Origin: JANMDU01 sp031418715
GTDB lineage: Bacteria > Pseudomonadota > Gammaproteobacteria > Burkholderiales > Burkholderiaceae_C
Assembly (NCBI GenBank): GCA_031418715.1
Contig: JANOJL010000045.1
Span: forward strand, 310,001-374,000
Direction of reading: 5' to 3'
DNA length: 64,000 nt
Part shown: positions 16,855 to 25,122 of the stretch, one piece after another
Numbering within the stretch: the first letter of the stretch is position 1
How the letters are laid out: the number at the start of each line of letters is the position of its first letter
Program-made: the position numbers and the translations under genes
Notes under the pieces: model-generated
Told to the model about the DNA's origin: nothing
Databases searched by the model: none
The model's input: the letters and a program-made list of their open reading frames with translations, nothing else

Positions 16855-19707
16855 CTATTGCTCCTTTGGTACGGGCGGGCGGGTGACCATGGTTTTCTCA
16901 AACGGGTCATCCGCCGCACCTGCGGGTGCGGCTCCTGCTGTGAATTTCTGAGTGGCAGCGAACTTATCGGTGGCCATCAAAGCAGCGGGCATCGTACCCT
17001 GTTCACTGCGCGAGAACACCTGTGTTTTCTCGTCGGTGGTTTCTGCTTTCATGACTTGAGTGGCCATTTCTGCGCTGCTTGATGTACTGGTTGACGCGCC
17101 CATCACCTGCGTCTTTTCGTCTGCACCGACAGCTGCTGGCTTGGATTCTGCACCTAAGTTGACAGTGGATGAATCCGCCAGACCCGACAGATCACCCATC
17201 ACAGCGCGCAGATCAGCGGCAAATTGGTCGCCATCTTGATACCTTGTTTCTGGCCTTTTGGACAAGCTCATGGCCACCACATCGGCGAGTTTTTGCGGAA
17301 TCTCAGAACGTATGATGCGAATATCTGGTGCATCTTCGTTGGCAATTTTATACATCAGCTCGGCCATCGAATCACCTCGGAATGGCAACACACCTGCGAG
17401 CATCTGGAACAGCATCACGCCGAGGGAATATAAGTCGGAACGACCATCAACCTTTTTACCGGCAATTTGCTCTGGGCTCATAAAGCTCGGCGTACCTAGC
17501 ACCATGCCCGTCTTGGTTTTGCTGGAGTCGGTGATACGCGCAATGCCGAAGTCGGTCACTTTCACGGTGTCAGAGCTATGCTCGTACATGACGTTAGCAG
17601 GCTTGATGTCGCGGTGAACCACACTGTTTTTGTGCGCATAGGCCAGCGCAGAGGCGACACGCTCCACAATGGTAGCGACGCGCTGCATGGGCAGCAAATT
17701 GCCGTTCTTGCAATAGTCCAGCAAGTCTTTGCCTTTGAGGAATTCCATGGCGATATACGCCAGATCGTGTTCTTCGCCCGCATCGTAAATCGTGACGATG
17801 AAGGGATGCTGCAAACGACCTGCCGTTTCAGCTTCACGGAAGAACCGCTCACGGGCATCTACTAGCTCGTCACCGTCAAACTCTTGTGACAGAGCCATGG
17901 TTTTGATGGCCACAACGCGGCCAATTTTCGGGTCTTTGCCAAGATAGACCACGCCCATCGCGCCTTTACCCAACTCTTTTTCAACTTGGTAACGACCCAA
18001 CATCGGCTTTTCAACACCGCCGCCATCGAGCAACATCGTCCCGCCAGGATGTGCGCCACCGCCGCCCAAAATGACCGTCTCGGAGAGGTTTTTGGCGCGA
18101 TTGAGTTTGTCTTGCAGCCCTTTGTGATTTTTATCCAGAGAGGCCATGTGCTCGTAGACGGCCTGCGCTTTGTTGAACTGCCGCTTGCGTTCGAAGTCCA
18201 GGGCAAGATTGCCCAGGTTATCTAATAGCGCGCTTGATGCGGGCACACGACGATAGCGATCCAAGGCCTCGTCTAAGCGCCCTTGCCCAGCCATGGCCAA
18301 GCCCATCATACGATTGGTTTCGGCAGACTCTTCGTCGGCTTTGACTTTGCCTGCTTCGGTGACGAGGAAGCGCTTGGTGGTTAGCGCCAAATGGCCAATC
18401 AGCAGCAAGACCGCTGGCAATACCAACTTAAGCCAAGTCGAGGCTCCAGCCAGTAGGCCAAATTCTAAGCCAAGCAACAAGGCAAACAAACCTGCAGTAA
18501 TGCCGGCGCCCATGCCTGCGGACAGACGTGGCAACAAGACAATCAAATAGGCAGCCACCACCAAAAATGCCAGCAATGACAGCCAAACACCCCAACCCGG
18601 CTGCACGATGAAATGCTCCGCCAAAATACTGGAGGTCACATGCGCTATCGTCTCAGCAGGACTCATATCTTTAGCGGCTGGTGTGGGGAAAATATTACCC
18701 ACACCTACCGCTGTGGCACCAATGATGACGATTTTGTCGGCATATTTACTGGCAGGAATCTTGCCCGAGAGAACATCATAAAAAGAGTCCACAGGAAAAG
18801 CGCGCTTTTCAGCAGTGCTCTTATAGAACTGGGGCAGCATCACCGCATATTCATCGGTCTTCACCTTGAGTTTGCCAATCTGCACCGATTCACCCGGGTT
18901 AAGTTTGATGTCACTGGCTTTCAGGTTGAGGCTGCTGGCTGCCACCATCAAGGCCATGGAGGGTACAGCTTTGCCGTAATAGTTCACCAGCAAGGGCTCT
19001 TCGCGCACAGCGCCGTCTTTGGGGTCTTGCAACAAATTCAAATGCCCGACCGCTACTGCGCCATTACCGATCAAATCAATCGGCTGTTGACCAGACAATG
19101 CGGGCATAGAAAAGCCTTGGTTTTCATCTACCGTGCTTTTCAGCGCAAAAGCTGGCAAGGGCTTGTCGGCATTGCCCAAGGGCTCGCCCAGTTTGAAAAT
19201 CGATGGCAAGATCACATTGCCCGCTTTGGTGATGCTCACTGCTAACTTGGCATCGGTGTCGAGCGTGGCTTCGGCCTCTGCGATCACTTTGCCGGCTTGC
19301 TCTAGAGTGGGCTGAGGGTTGTTGGGATCGGGCGCACCGAGTGTTTCTTTAATTTTGCGGATGTATTGCAAGCCGCGATCTGTTTGCGGCTCAAAGAAGA
19401 AAGTGGTATTGGCAATGACTTTGACTTTCGCGCCGGAGAGCAAATCTGTCATTTGCGCATGGACTTCACGACTCCAGGGCCAGCGGCCAATGTTGGCAAT
19501 GCTGGTGTCGTCGATGGCAATGACAGCGATTTTGTCTGACGGCTGGCGACCTGTGGAGGTGCTGGCGTAGTCGTAGTACCGACGCTCAAGCGTACCGATT
19601 AAATCCCCCAAACTGTGGAGCACCAAGACGGCAACCACCACGAGCACGCCAACAAACCAGTCGGCGCGCCAGAAGTTCCCGCGTTTTTTCAATGTAGATG
19701 TCGCCAA
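16855..19707 (-). CDS. CHASE2-domain transmembrane Ser/Thr protein kinase
   Basis: 950 residues. N-terminal span (about 17-35), CHASE2 sensor at 40-365 (IAVIAIDDTSIANIGRWPWSR, KIVIIGATAVGVGN), spans near 372-392, 402-422 and 425-442, a TPR-like helical linker (460-540), and a Hanks-type kinase (571-840). Kinase residues: GKGAMG loop, VAIK Lys-602, HRDIKPAN (Asp-700, Asn-705), DFG at 719-721, SFMSPEQ. The tail (841-950) carries five spaced Thr motifs (EKTQVM, ATQVM, EKTQVF, ATQKF, EKTMV), plausible autophosphorylation/FHA-docking sites. The start is a TTG at 19707 with GAGAGAGG upstream. The kinase is inverted relative to simple PknB types by having the sensor before it. Confidence 0.92.
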   Translation of the reverse strand: MATSTLKKRGNFWRADWFVGVLVVVAVLVLHSLGDLIGTLERRYYDYASTSTGRQPSDKIAVIAIDDTSIANIGRWPWSREVHAQMTDLLSGAKVKVIANTTFFFEPQTDRGLQYIRKIKETLGAPDPNNPQPTLEQAGKVIAEAEATLDTDAKLAVSITKAGNVILPSIFKLGEPLGNADKPLPAFALKSTVDENQGFSMPALSGQQPIDLIGNGAVAVGHLNLLQDPKDGAVREEPLLVNYYGKAVPSMALMVAASSLNLKASDIKLNPGESVQIGKLKVKTDEYAVMLPQFYKSTAEKRAFPVDSFYDVLSGKIPASKYADKIVIIGATAVGVGNIFPTPAAKDMSPAETIAHVTSSILAEHFIVQPGWGVWLSLLAFLVVAAYLIVLLPRLSAGMGAGITAGLFALLLGLEFGLLAGASTWLKLVLPAVLLLIGHLALTTKRFLVTEAGKVKADEESAETNRMMGLAMAGQGRLDEALDRYRRVPASSALLDNLGNLALDFERKRQFNKAQAVYEHMASLDKNHKGLQDKLNRAKNLSETVILGGGGAHPGGTMLLDGGGVEKPMLGRYQVEKELGKGAMGVVYLGKDPKIGRVVAIKTMALSQEFDGDELVDARERFFREAETAGRLQHPFIVTIYDAGEEHDLAYIAMEFLKGKDLLDYCKNGNLLPMQRVATIVERVASALAYAHKNSVVHRDIKPANVMYEHSSDTVKVTDFGIARITDSSKTKTGMVLGTPSFMSPEQIAGKKVDGRSDLYSLGVMLFQMLAGVLPFRGDSMAELMYKIANEDAPDIRIIRSEIPQKLADVVAMSLSKRPETRYQDGDQFAADLRAVMGDLSGLADSSTVNLGAESKPAAVGADEKTQVMGASTSTSSSAEMATQVMKAETTDEKTQVFSRSEQGTMPAALMATDKFAATQKFTAGAAPAGAADDPFEKTMVTRPPVPKEQ

Positions 19708-19735
19708 AGCGCCCTCTCTCGCCTCAAATCAATGT

Positions 19736-19786
19736 CACTTTTCAGAAAAGTGCGCTAAGTTATTGTCCCTGCGGAAAAATTTTCCG
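19736..19786. promoter_or_regulatory. Two perfect short palindromes upstream of the kinase operon
   Basis: CACTTTTCAGAAAAGTG (19736-19752) and CGGAAAAATTTTCCG (19772-19786), 29 and 65 bases before the kinase start. The rest of the 271-base gap to terC shows no open frame. Spacing would suit an operator or an RNA hairpin in the leader; no regulator can be named. Confidence 0.35.
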
Positions 19787-19978
19787 AAATCGACTGACAA
19801 CGATAACAGACGCGGGAAAGACAATCAAGGCAAAATGTCACGCATGCCCTGCGTTTTGTTGCAAATTAACGCCACTGGAAGGGTTCACGATAGGGTAGTC
19901 CGAGGCACTGAAACTGACTTGGCACTGCTTTTTGTTACCTCGACACCCTGCCCGCCGCCAAGCTGGCCAGACCAAGCA

Positions 19979-20683
19979 TCAAACCGGAGGCGGTGGCTTG
20001 GTCGCGCGTTTTTGCAAGATTTGGCCAGTCAACAGCACCAGCGCAGCACCCACGGCGGCGAATGTGTATTCCCACATCTTGCCTTCTGGGCGAATGCCGA
20101 CCATGGCAGGGTCGGTGTAGACCATTTGTCCAGCGATCCATCCGAGCAACATCGCGCCCAAAGTGATGATGATGGGGAAGCGCTCCATCAGCTTCATGAC
20201 GATCTGGCTGCCCCAGACGATGATTGGAATACTCACCAACAAACCGAAAATCACCAGCGGCAACTGATGCTGCTGGCCTGCACCTTGCGCTGCGCCCGCG
20301 ATGGCAATCACGTTGTCCACACTCATCACCAAATCGGCCATGATCACGGTTTTCACGGCACTCCAGAGCTTGTCGCTGGGGTTGATGTTGTGATCATCTT
20401 CGCTCTCGGGCATCATGAGTTGCACGCCGATCCACAGCAGCAAGGCCGCGCCGACGATCTTCAAATATGGAATAGCCAGCAGCGCCAAAGCAAAGGCGAT
20501 TAAGATCACTCGCAACACAATCGCACCGATCGTGCCGTAAATGATGCCTTGCTTGCGTTGCTTGGCGGGCAAGTTGCGGCATGCCAGCGCGATCACCACG
20601 GCGTTGTCACCGCCGAGCAAAATGTCGATCAAGATGATCTGGCCTACAGCGAGCCAGAACGCAGTCGTCATGAATTCATCCAT
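19979..20683 (-). CDS. TerC-family integral membrane protein
   Basis: 234 residues, about seven hydrophobic segments. Family signatures: DILLGGDNAVVIALACRNLP with the membrane Asp pair, and the repeated VMADLVMSVDNVIAIAGAAQG. Ends in a short KRATKPPPPV tail. TerC/YjbE/YkoY proteins are linked to metal (manganese) efflux or metalation of exported proteins; the tellurite name is historical and resistance should not be assumed. The ATG at 20683 has GGAG with six-base spacing and was chosen over the GTG at 20686. A repeat copy lies just upstream. Confidence 0.88.
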   Translation of the reverse strand: MDEFMTTAFWLAVGQIILIDILLGGDNAVVIALACRNLPAKQRKQGIIYGTIGAIVLRVILIAFALALLAIPYLKIVGAALLLWIGVQLMMPESEDDHNINPSDKLWSAVKTVIMADLVMSVDNVIAIAGAAQGAGQQHQLPLVIFGLLVSIPIIVWGSQIVMKLMERFPIIITLGAMLLGWIAGQMVYTDPAMVGIRPEGKMWEYTFAAVGAALVLLTGQILQKRATKPPPPV

Positions 20684-20697
20684 CACAAACTCCAGTT

Positions 20698-20762
20698 GCT
20701 ATGTTTTTGATAGCATTCCGTGCACACTCTATAACGGGGAAGTGCTCAAAATGCTTAAAGTA
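20698..20762 (+). repeat. Dispersed palindromic element upstream of terC
   Basis: GCTATGTTTTTGATAGC palindrome (20698-20714), CTCTATAACGGGGAAG, then GTGCTCAAAATGCTTAAAG. It ends eight bases from the terC ribosome site, so it is part of the terC leader. Confidence 0.85.
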
Positions 20763-20850
20763 TTTGGCCTCAAGTGTAGCGCCTAGGCGAAGCCTTGATC
20801 CTGCGTAATTCTGCGTATTAGCTAACATCCCACATGTGCGTTTTGGTCAT

Positions 20851-20884
20851 GAAAAAAGCGGCGCATCTTTCGATCACGCCGCTT
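20851..20884 (-). terminator. Rho-independent terminator of sucCD
   Basis: On the minus strand an AAGCGGCG / CGCCGCTT stem (20856-20863 with 20877-20884), 13-base loop, is followed by a T run ending CTTTTTTC. It lies 18 bases after the sucD stop codon. Confidence 0.88.
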
Positions 20885-20901
20885 ATCGCCTTAACAGAGC
20901 T

Positions 20902-21795
20902 TTACAGCATCGCTTTGAGCAATTTAGCCATTTCCGATGGATTGCGTGTGATTTTGAAGCCACATTCTTCCATCACGGCTAGCTTTGCGTCTGCCGTGTC
21001 TGCGCCGCCAGAGATCAGTGCACCGGCATGGCCCATGCGTTTGCCGGGAGGAGCTGTGACGCCGGCGATGAAGCCAACGATGGGTTTCTTCATGTTGGAC
21101 TTGCACCAAAGAGCGGCCTCGGCTTCGTCTGGGCCGCCGATTTCACCAATCATGATGACGGCATCGGTGTCTGGATCGTCGTTAAAGGCGCGCATCACGT
21201 CGATGTGCTTCAAACCATTGATCGGATCGCCGCCGATGCCGACGGCGCTGGATTGGCCGAGGCCGATTTCGGTGAGCTGAGCGACAGCCTCATACGTGAG
21301 TGTGCCGGAGCGGCTGACCACGCCAATACGGCCTTTGCGGTGAATATGGCCGGGCATGATGCCGATTTTGATTTCTTCGGGGGTGATCAGGCCGGGGCAG
21401 TTGGGGCCGAGCAGCAAGGTTTTCTTACCGCCAGCGGCTTCTTTGGCACGCATGCGGTTGCGCACTTCGAGCATGTCTTTGACAGGAATGCCTTCGGTGA
21501 TGCAAATCGCCAAATCTAATTCTGCCTCTACCGCTTCCCAAATCGCAGCGGCTGCGCCAGCAGGCGGCACGTAGATCACGGAGACGGTCGCGCCCGTTTG
21601 GCCAGCAGCTTCTTTCACAGAGGCATAGATGGGAATGCCGAAGATTGACTCACCCGCTTTTTTCGGATTCACACCCGCGACGAAGCAGTTTTTGCCGTTG
21701 GCATACTCTTGGCATTTTTCCGTGTGGAACTGGCCGGTCTTGCCGGTGATGCCTTGGGTGATGACTTTGGTGTTTTTGTTGATGAAGATAGACAT
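20902..21795 (-). CDS. sucD: Succinyl-CoA synthetase (ADP-forming) alpha subunit
   Basis: 297 residues. CoA-binding N-terminus KVITQGITGKTGQFHTEKC, GVNPKKAGESIFGIPIY, and the active-site region KGRIGVVSRSGTLTYEA with phospho-His expected in the later RMGHAGALI segment. It converts succinyl-CoA to succinate with substrate-level phosphorylation in the TCA cycle, as a heterodimer with SucC. Follows sucC by 9 bases; a strong terminator follows. Confidence 0.97.
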   Translation of the reverse strand: MSIFINKNTKVITQGITGKTGQFHTEKCQEYANGKNCFVAGVNPKKAGESIFGIPIYASVKEAAGQTGATVSVIYVPPAGAAAAIWEAVEAELDLAICITEGIPVKDMLEVRNRMRAKEAAGGKKTLLLGPNCPGLITPEEIKIGIMPGHIHRKGRIGVVSRSGTLTYEAVAQLTEIGLGQSSAVGIGGDPINGLKHIDVMRAFNDDPDTDAVIMIGEIGGPDEAEAALWCKSNMKKPIVGFIAGVTAPPGKRMGHAGALISGGADTADAKLAVMEECGFKITRNPSEMAKLLKAML

Positions 21796-21804
21796 GTTGT
21801 TTCC

Positions 21805-22971
21805 TTAGGCTTTCTTCACTGCAATCATGATTTTTTCAGCGGCTTCGGCCATGCTGTCAGCACTGATGATGGGCAAGCCAGAATCTTTAAGCATTTGTTT
21901 ACCGAGCACTTCGTTCGTGCCTTTCATGCGCACGACCAGCGGCACAGACAGATTCGTGGCTTTGCAGGCGGTGATGATGCCGGTGGCAATCGTGTCGCAT
22001 TTCATGATGCCGCCGAAGATATTGACCAAAATAGCCTCTACTTTCGGGTTTTTCAGCATGATTTTGAAGGCTTCCGTGACTTTCTCTGGCGTCGCGCCGC
22101 CGCCTACATCTAGGAAGTTGGCAGGCTCGCCGCCGTATAGCTTGATGGTATCCATCGTGGCCATCGCAAGACCAGCGCCGTTGACCAAGCAGCCGATATT
22201 GCCGTCGAGCGAAATATAGGCCAGATCGAATTTAGAAGCCTCGACTTCGGCCGCATCTTCTTCGTCCAGATCGCGGTAAGCGACGATATCGGGGTGGCGG
22301 AACAGGGCGTTGGAATCGAAATTGAATTTCGCATCCAAGGCCATGATGTTGCCTTTGCTGTCGCGATTCAGGGGGTTGATCTCCACCAAGGAGGCATCGG
22401 TGTCCATGTAGCACTTGTAGAGCTTTTGGAAGACGTCAACGGCTTGCGATGTGGAATCAGGGGGGATGCCGATGCGGTCGGCCAAATCTTTGGCTTGTTC
22501 TGTAGTCAAACCGAGCACAGGATCGGCAAAAATCGTGATGATTTTCTCCGGGCGGTTGTGCGCCACTTCTTCAATGTCCATGCCGCCTTCAGCCGAGGCG
22601 ATGAAGGCAACCTTCTGCGTGGCGCGATCCGTCACAGCAGATACGTAATATTCTTGTTGGATGTCCGCACCGTCTTCAATATAGAGACGGCGCACCTTTT
22701 GACCAACCGGGCCCGTTTGGTGCGTGACCAGCTGCATGCCCAGGATTTCGCCAGCCAAGCGCTTGACATCTTCAATGCTCTTGGCCACTTTCACGCCGCC
22801 GCCCTTACCACGGCCGCCTGCATGAATCTGCGCTTTCACCACCCAGATCGGGCCGCCCAGCTTTTGTGCAGCTTCGATGGCTTCTTGCACGGTGAATGCA
22901 ACAATGCCGCGCGGCACTGGCACGCCAAATTGACGCAAGATTTCCTTGCCTTGGTACTCGTGGATTTTCAT
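21805..22971 (-). CDS. sucC: Succinyl-CoA synthetase beta subunit
   Basis: 388 residues, the usual family length, from MKIHEYQGKEILRQFGVPVP. ATP-grasp domain with WVVKAQIHAGGRGKGGGVK, nucleotide/Mg sites in LVEINPLN, and the C-terminal ligase domain (PANFLDVGGGATPEKV, VNIFGGIMKCD). The upstream in-frame extension (22972-23040) is unlike the family and was dropped. First gene of the sucCD transcript, divergent from argC with about 170 bases between starts. Confidence 0.97.
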   Translation of the reverse strand: MKIHEYQGKEILRQFGVPVPRGIVAFTVQEAIEAAQKLGGPIWVVKAQIHAGGRGKGGGVKVAKSIEDVKRLAGEILGMQLVTHQTGPVGQKVRRLYIEDGADIQQEYYVSAVTDRATQKVAFIASAEGGMDIEEVAHNRPEKIITIFADPVLGLTTEQAKDLADRIGIPPDSTSQAVDVFQKLYKCYMDTDASLVEINPLNRDSKGNIMALDAKFNFDSNALFRHPDIVAYRDLDEEDAAEVEASKFDLAYISLDGNIGCLVNGAGLAMATMDTIKLYGGEPANFLDVGGGATPEKVTEAFKIMLKNPKVEAILVNIFGGIMKCDTIATGIITACKATNLSVPLVVRMKGTNEVLGKQMLKDSGLPIISADSMAEAAEKIMIAVKKA

Positions 22972-23142
22972 GGGTGGGATTTCCGGCTGTGATTCGTTTT
23001 GATGACGCGAGGGACTGATTTCATGCAAAATCGTCGGCATTGCAACAGTTAAGTTACCAAGCGATTTCAGCGCGTAACTGTATCATGTTGCAATGCACCA
23101 AAACTGACATCTGGCATCTGGCATCTAGGAAAGCACATCATC

Positions 23143-24078
23143 ATGGCAAAAGTCTTTATCGACGGCGAAGCAGGCACCACCGGGCTGCAAATCCGTGAGC
23201 GTCTGGCGCTGCTGCCGCAGATTCAGGTGCTTTCCATTGCGCCAGAAAAGCGCAAAGACATCGAAGCCAAGAAAGCTTTGTTCAACGAGGCCGACCTCGT
23301 GGTGCTTTGCTTGCATGATGAGTCCGCTATTGAATCCGTAGCGCTTTGCGCAGAATTATCAACGGGTAGAGCCCAAAAAGGCTTGAAGCCTCTGAAGATG
23401 GTCGATGCCTCCAGCGCCCACCGCACCGCGCCCGGATGGGTCTATGGCTTTCCTGAATTGAATGCTGAACAAGCTGTTTCCGTGAAAAACGCGCATTTTG
23501 TGGCCAATCCTGGCTGCTACCCCACCGGCGGCATCGCGCTGCTGCGCCCATTGGTGGACGCAGGGCTTTTGCCGACGGACTACCCCGTCGTCATGCAAGG
23601 CTTTTCTGGCTACTCGGGCGGCGGACGGCAAATGATTGAGGCTTATGAAGTCGCCAAAACCGCACCTGCGCTGGAGATGTATGGCCTGAATTTGGCGCAC
23701 AAGCATGTGGCCGAGCTGCACAAGTATTCTGGGCTCACACGCCGCCCGATGTTCATCCCCACGGTGGGTAATTTTCACAGCGGCATGCTGGACCATATTT
23801 GCTTGCAATTCGATCTGATGAACGGCGTGAAAAGCGCCTCTCAACTCGAAGACGCTTTGCGTGCGCGTTATGCAGGCTGCGAGTATGTGAAAGTGGTTGC
23901 GGCGGCGGAAGGGAACAAAATCGAGCCTACTGCTTTGGTTAACACCAATATGCTGGAGCTTTCGGTATTTGGCAACGACTCAATAGGCCAAGCGGTGCTC
24001 GTGGCGCGGTATGACAACTTAGGCAAGGGCGCTAGCGGCGCGGCTGTACAGAATATGCGCTTGATGCTGGGTGTGTGA
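23143..24078 (+). CDS. argC: N-acetyl-gamma-glutamyl-phosphate reductase, type 2
   Basis: 311 residues. The short type-2 ArgC pattern is clear: FIDGEAGTTGLQIRERL, VDASSAHRTAPGWVYGFPEL, NPGCYPTGGIALL with catalytic Cys, and GYSGGGRQMIEAYE. It reduces acetylglutamyl phosphate in arginine synthesis. Residues about 62-81 (IESVALCAELSTGRAQKGLK) derive from a dispersed repeat copy (23326-23387). Relatives, from memory, have a short turn here before the VIDAS strand, so this looks like an in-frame insertion of roughly ten residues on the Rossmann domain surface. AGGAAA lies upstream of ATG. The leader has a CATCTGG doublet at 23107-23123. Confidence 0.93.
   Translation: MAKVFIDGEAGTTGLQIRERLALLPQIQVLSIAPEKRKDIEAKKALFNEADLVVLCLHDESAIESVALCAELSTGRAQKGLKPLKMVDASSAHRTAPGWVYGFPELNAEQAVSVKNAHFVANPGCYPTGGIALLRPLVDAGLLPTDYPVVMQGFSGYSGGGRQMIEAYEVAKTAPALEMYGLNLAHKHVAELHKYSGLTRRPMFIPTVGNFHSGMLDHICLQFDLMNGVKSASQLEDALRARYAGCEYVKVVAAAEGNKIEPTALVNTNMLELSVFGNDSIGQAVLVARYDNLGKGASGAAVQNMRLMLGV
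23326..23387 (+). repeat. Dispersed palindromic element, copy inside argC
   Basis: GCTATTGAATCCGTAGC, TTATCAACGGGTAGAGCC and AAAAAGGCTTGAAG follow the element's order. Diverged from consensus, with the reading frame kept open. Confidence 0.78.
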
Positions 24079-24079
24079 T

Positions 24080-24146
24080 TTTTTAAATCAAATCGGGCTC
24101 TAACCGTTATAAAACATGCATCTAATGCTATTAATTTAATAGTATT
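24080..24146 (-). repeat. Dispersed palindromic element between convergent argC and cNMP gene
   Basis: TTTTTTAAATCAAATCGGGC, TCTAACCGTTATAAAAC and GCTATTAATTTAATAGTA. Sits directly after the argC stop codon in a convergent gap, where it could form a hairpin in either transcript. Confidence 0.88.
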
Positions 24147-24283
24147 TTGTGTTGTCTTTGTTCGGAAGATTTTGTTTTGTTGAGACCAGGTTGCGCGCTA
24201 TTCCATCAAACGTTCTCACGCCAACTCGGCCTGTGGCAGCCTTGGCAGTCTCAAATCTGAAGTGCAACAAAATTAGTAGCAAA

Positions 24284-24931
24284 TTAAGTCACTGCGCCGC
24301 GCTTGGGTTTGTTCGTCATGCGCCGCGTCACCACGCTGCCCAAAGCCATCACGAAGCTCAACGCAATGCTTGGATGGCGATGCGCCAATTCTGCATAGCG
24401 CATCGGAGAAAGCCCCCAGAGCACGCCTTTGTTCATCGCTTGCACCGTTGCGTTGCGCGGCGTGCGGGCGAAAAATGCGCCCTCACCCACGACAGAGCCC
24501 GGACCGACGGTTGCCAATTGAATTTTGCCGTTGGCATCTTCGTGATGTACGCCCAACGTTCCTGACTCCACGATATACACCGTGACTTCAGTTGCGCCTT
24601 GACGGATCACTTCTTGCCCAGCTTCCACCGTAAATGCCTGCAAATGCTGCGCCAAAATTTCCCAATCAGTGAGCTTGAGCGTGAGGCGCATCGCGTCAAA
24701 TTGCTGAGACGACTGAATGCTTGTGGCCAAGCGAATCACGCTGTCGTTGATTTTTTGAGGCCGCACAGCGCCCACGCGCTCGGATGGCGCGAGCACGCCC
24801 GGCGTGCTGGGCAAAAAGTTACTGCTGGGGCTTTCGCTGTCTTGCTCGCTGACACCATAGAAGCCGCTGCTGAAAAAGCTGTTGCGCGGCGTGTCTTGCG
24901 ACGAATTATCAAAGTCTTTTTTCTTCCACAT
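24284..24931 (-). CDS. Cyclic-nucleotide-binding-domain protein without DNA-binding domain
   Basis: 215 residues from MWKKKDFDNSS. The first 80 residues are low-complexity and polar. A cNMP-binding (CAP_ED) domain follows at about 95-190: LTDWEILAQHLQAFTVEAGQ, EVTVYIVESGTLGVHH, VGPGSVVGEGAFFARTPRNATVQA. The last contains the G-E and R-x-A phosphate-binding-cassette pattern (Glu and Arg), so cAMP binding is plausible. No winged-helix domain follows, only a basic TRRMTNKPKRG tail, so it is not a CRP-type regulator. AGGAAAG precedes the ATG. It lies 9 kb from the cyclase operon. Confidence 0.85.
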   Translation of the reverse strand: MWKKKDFDNSSQDTPRNSFFSSGFYGVSEQDSESPSSNFLPSTPGVLAPSERVGAVRPQKINDSVIRLATSIQSSQQFDAMRLTLKLTDWEILAQHLQAFTVEAGQEVIRQGATEVTVYIVESGTLGVHHEDANGKIQLATVGPGSVVGEGAFFARTPRNATVQAMNKGVLWGLSPMRYAELAHRHPSIALSFVMALGSVVTRRMTNKPKRGAVT

Positions 24932-25122
24932 CTTTCCTAGTTTGCTTGACTGAAGATGTGTGCGCAAGCAAAAACTAATGATTCGAAGGTCTTTATCTGC
25001 TCTTTGAGTAACTTTTCAGTAATTTTTAGGCTTTTGAGTGTCGTTTATACACATCAGTTTCTAAATGTAAAGTTGATGTATTCAAACTGCATTCGTAAAA
25101 ACGACTTTCCTGCTCCCCACTT

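Noticed and set aside
19979..20683. Tellurite resistance determinant
   Set aside because: TerC-family name only; no other ter genes nearby, so resistance cannot be claimed.
22294..22992. 232-codon plus-strand open frame
   Set aside because: Antisense shadow of sucC.
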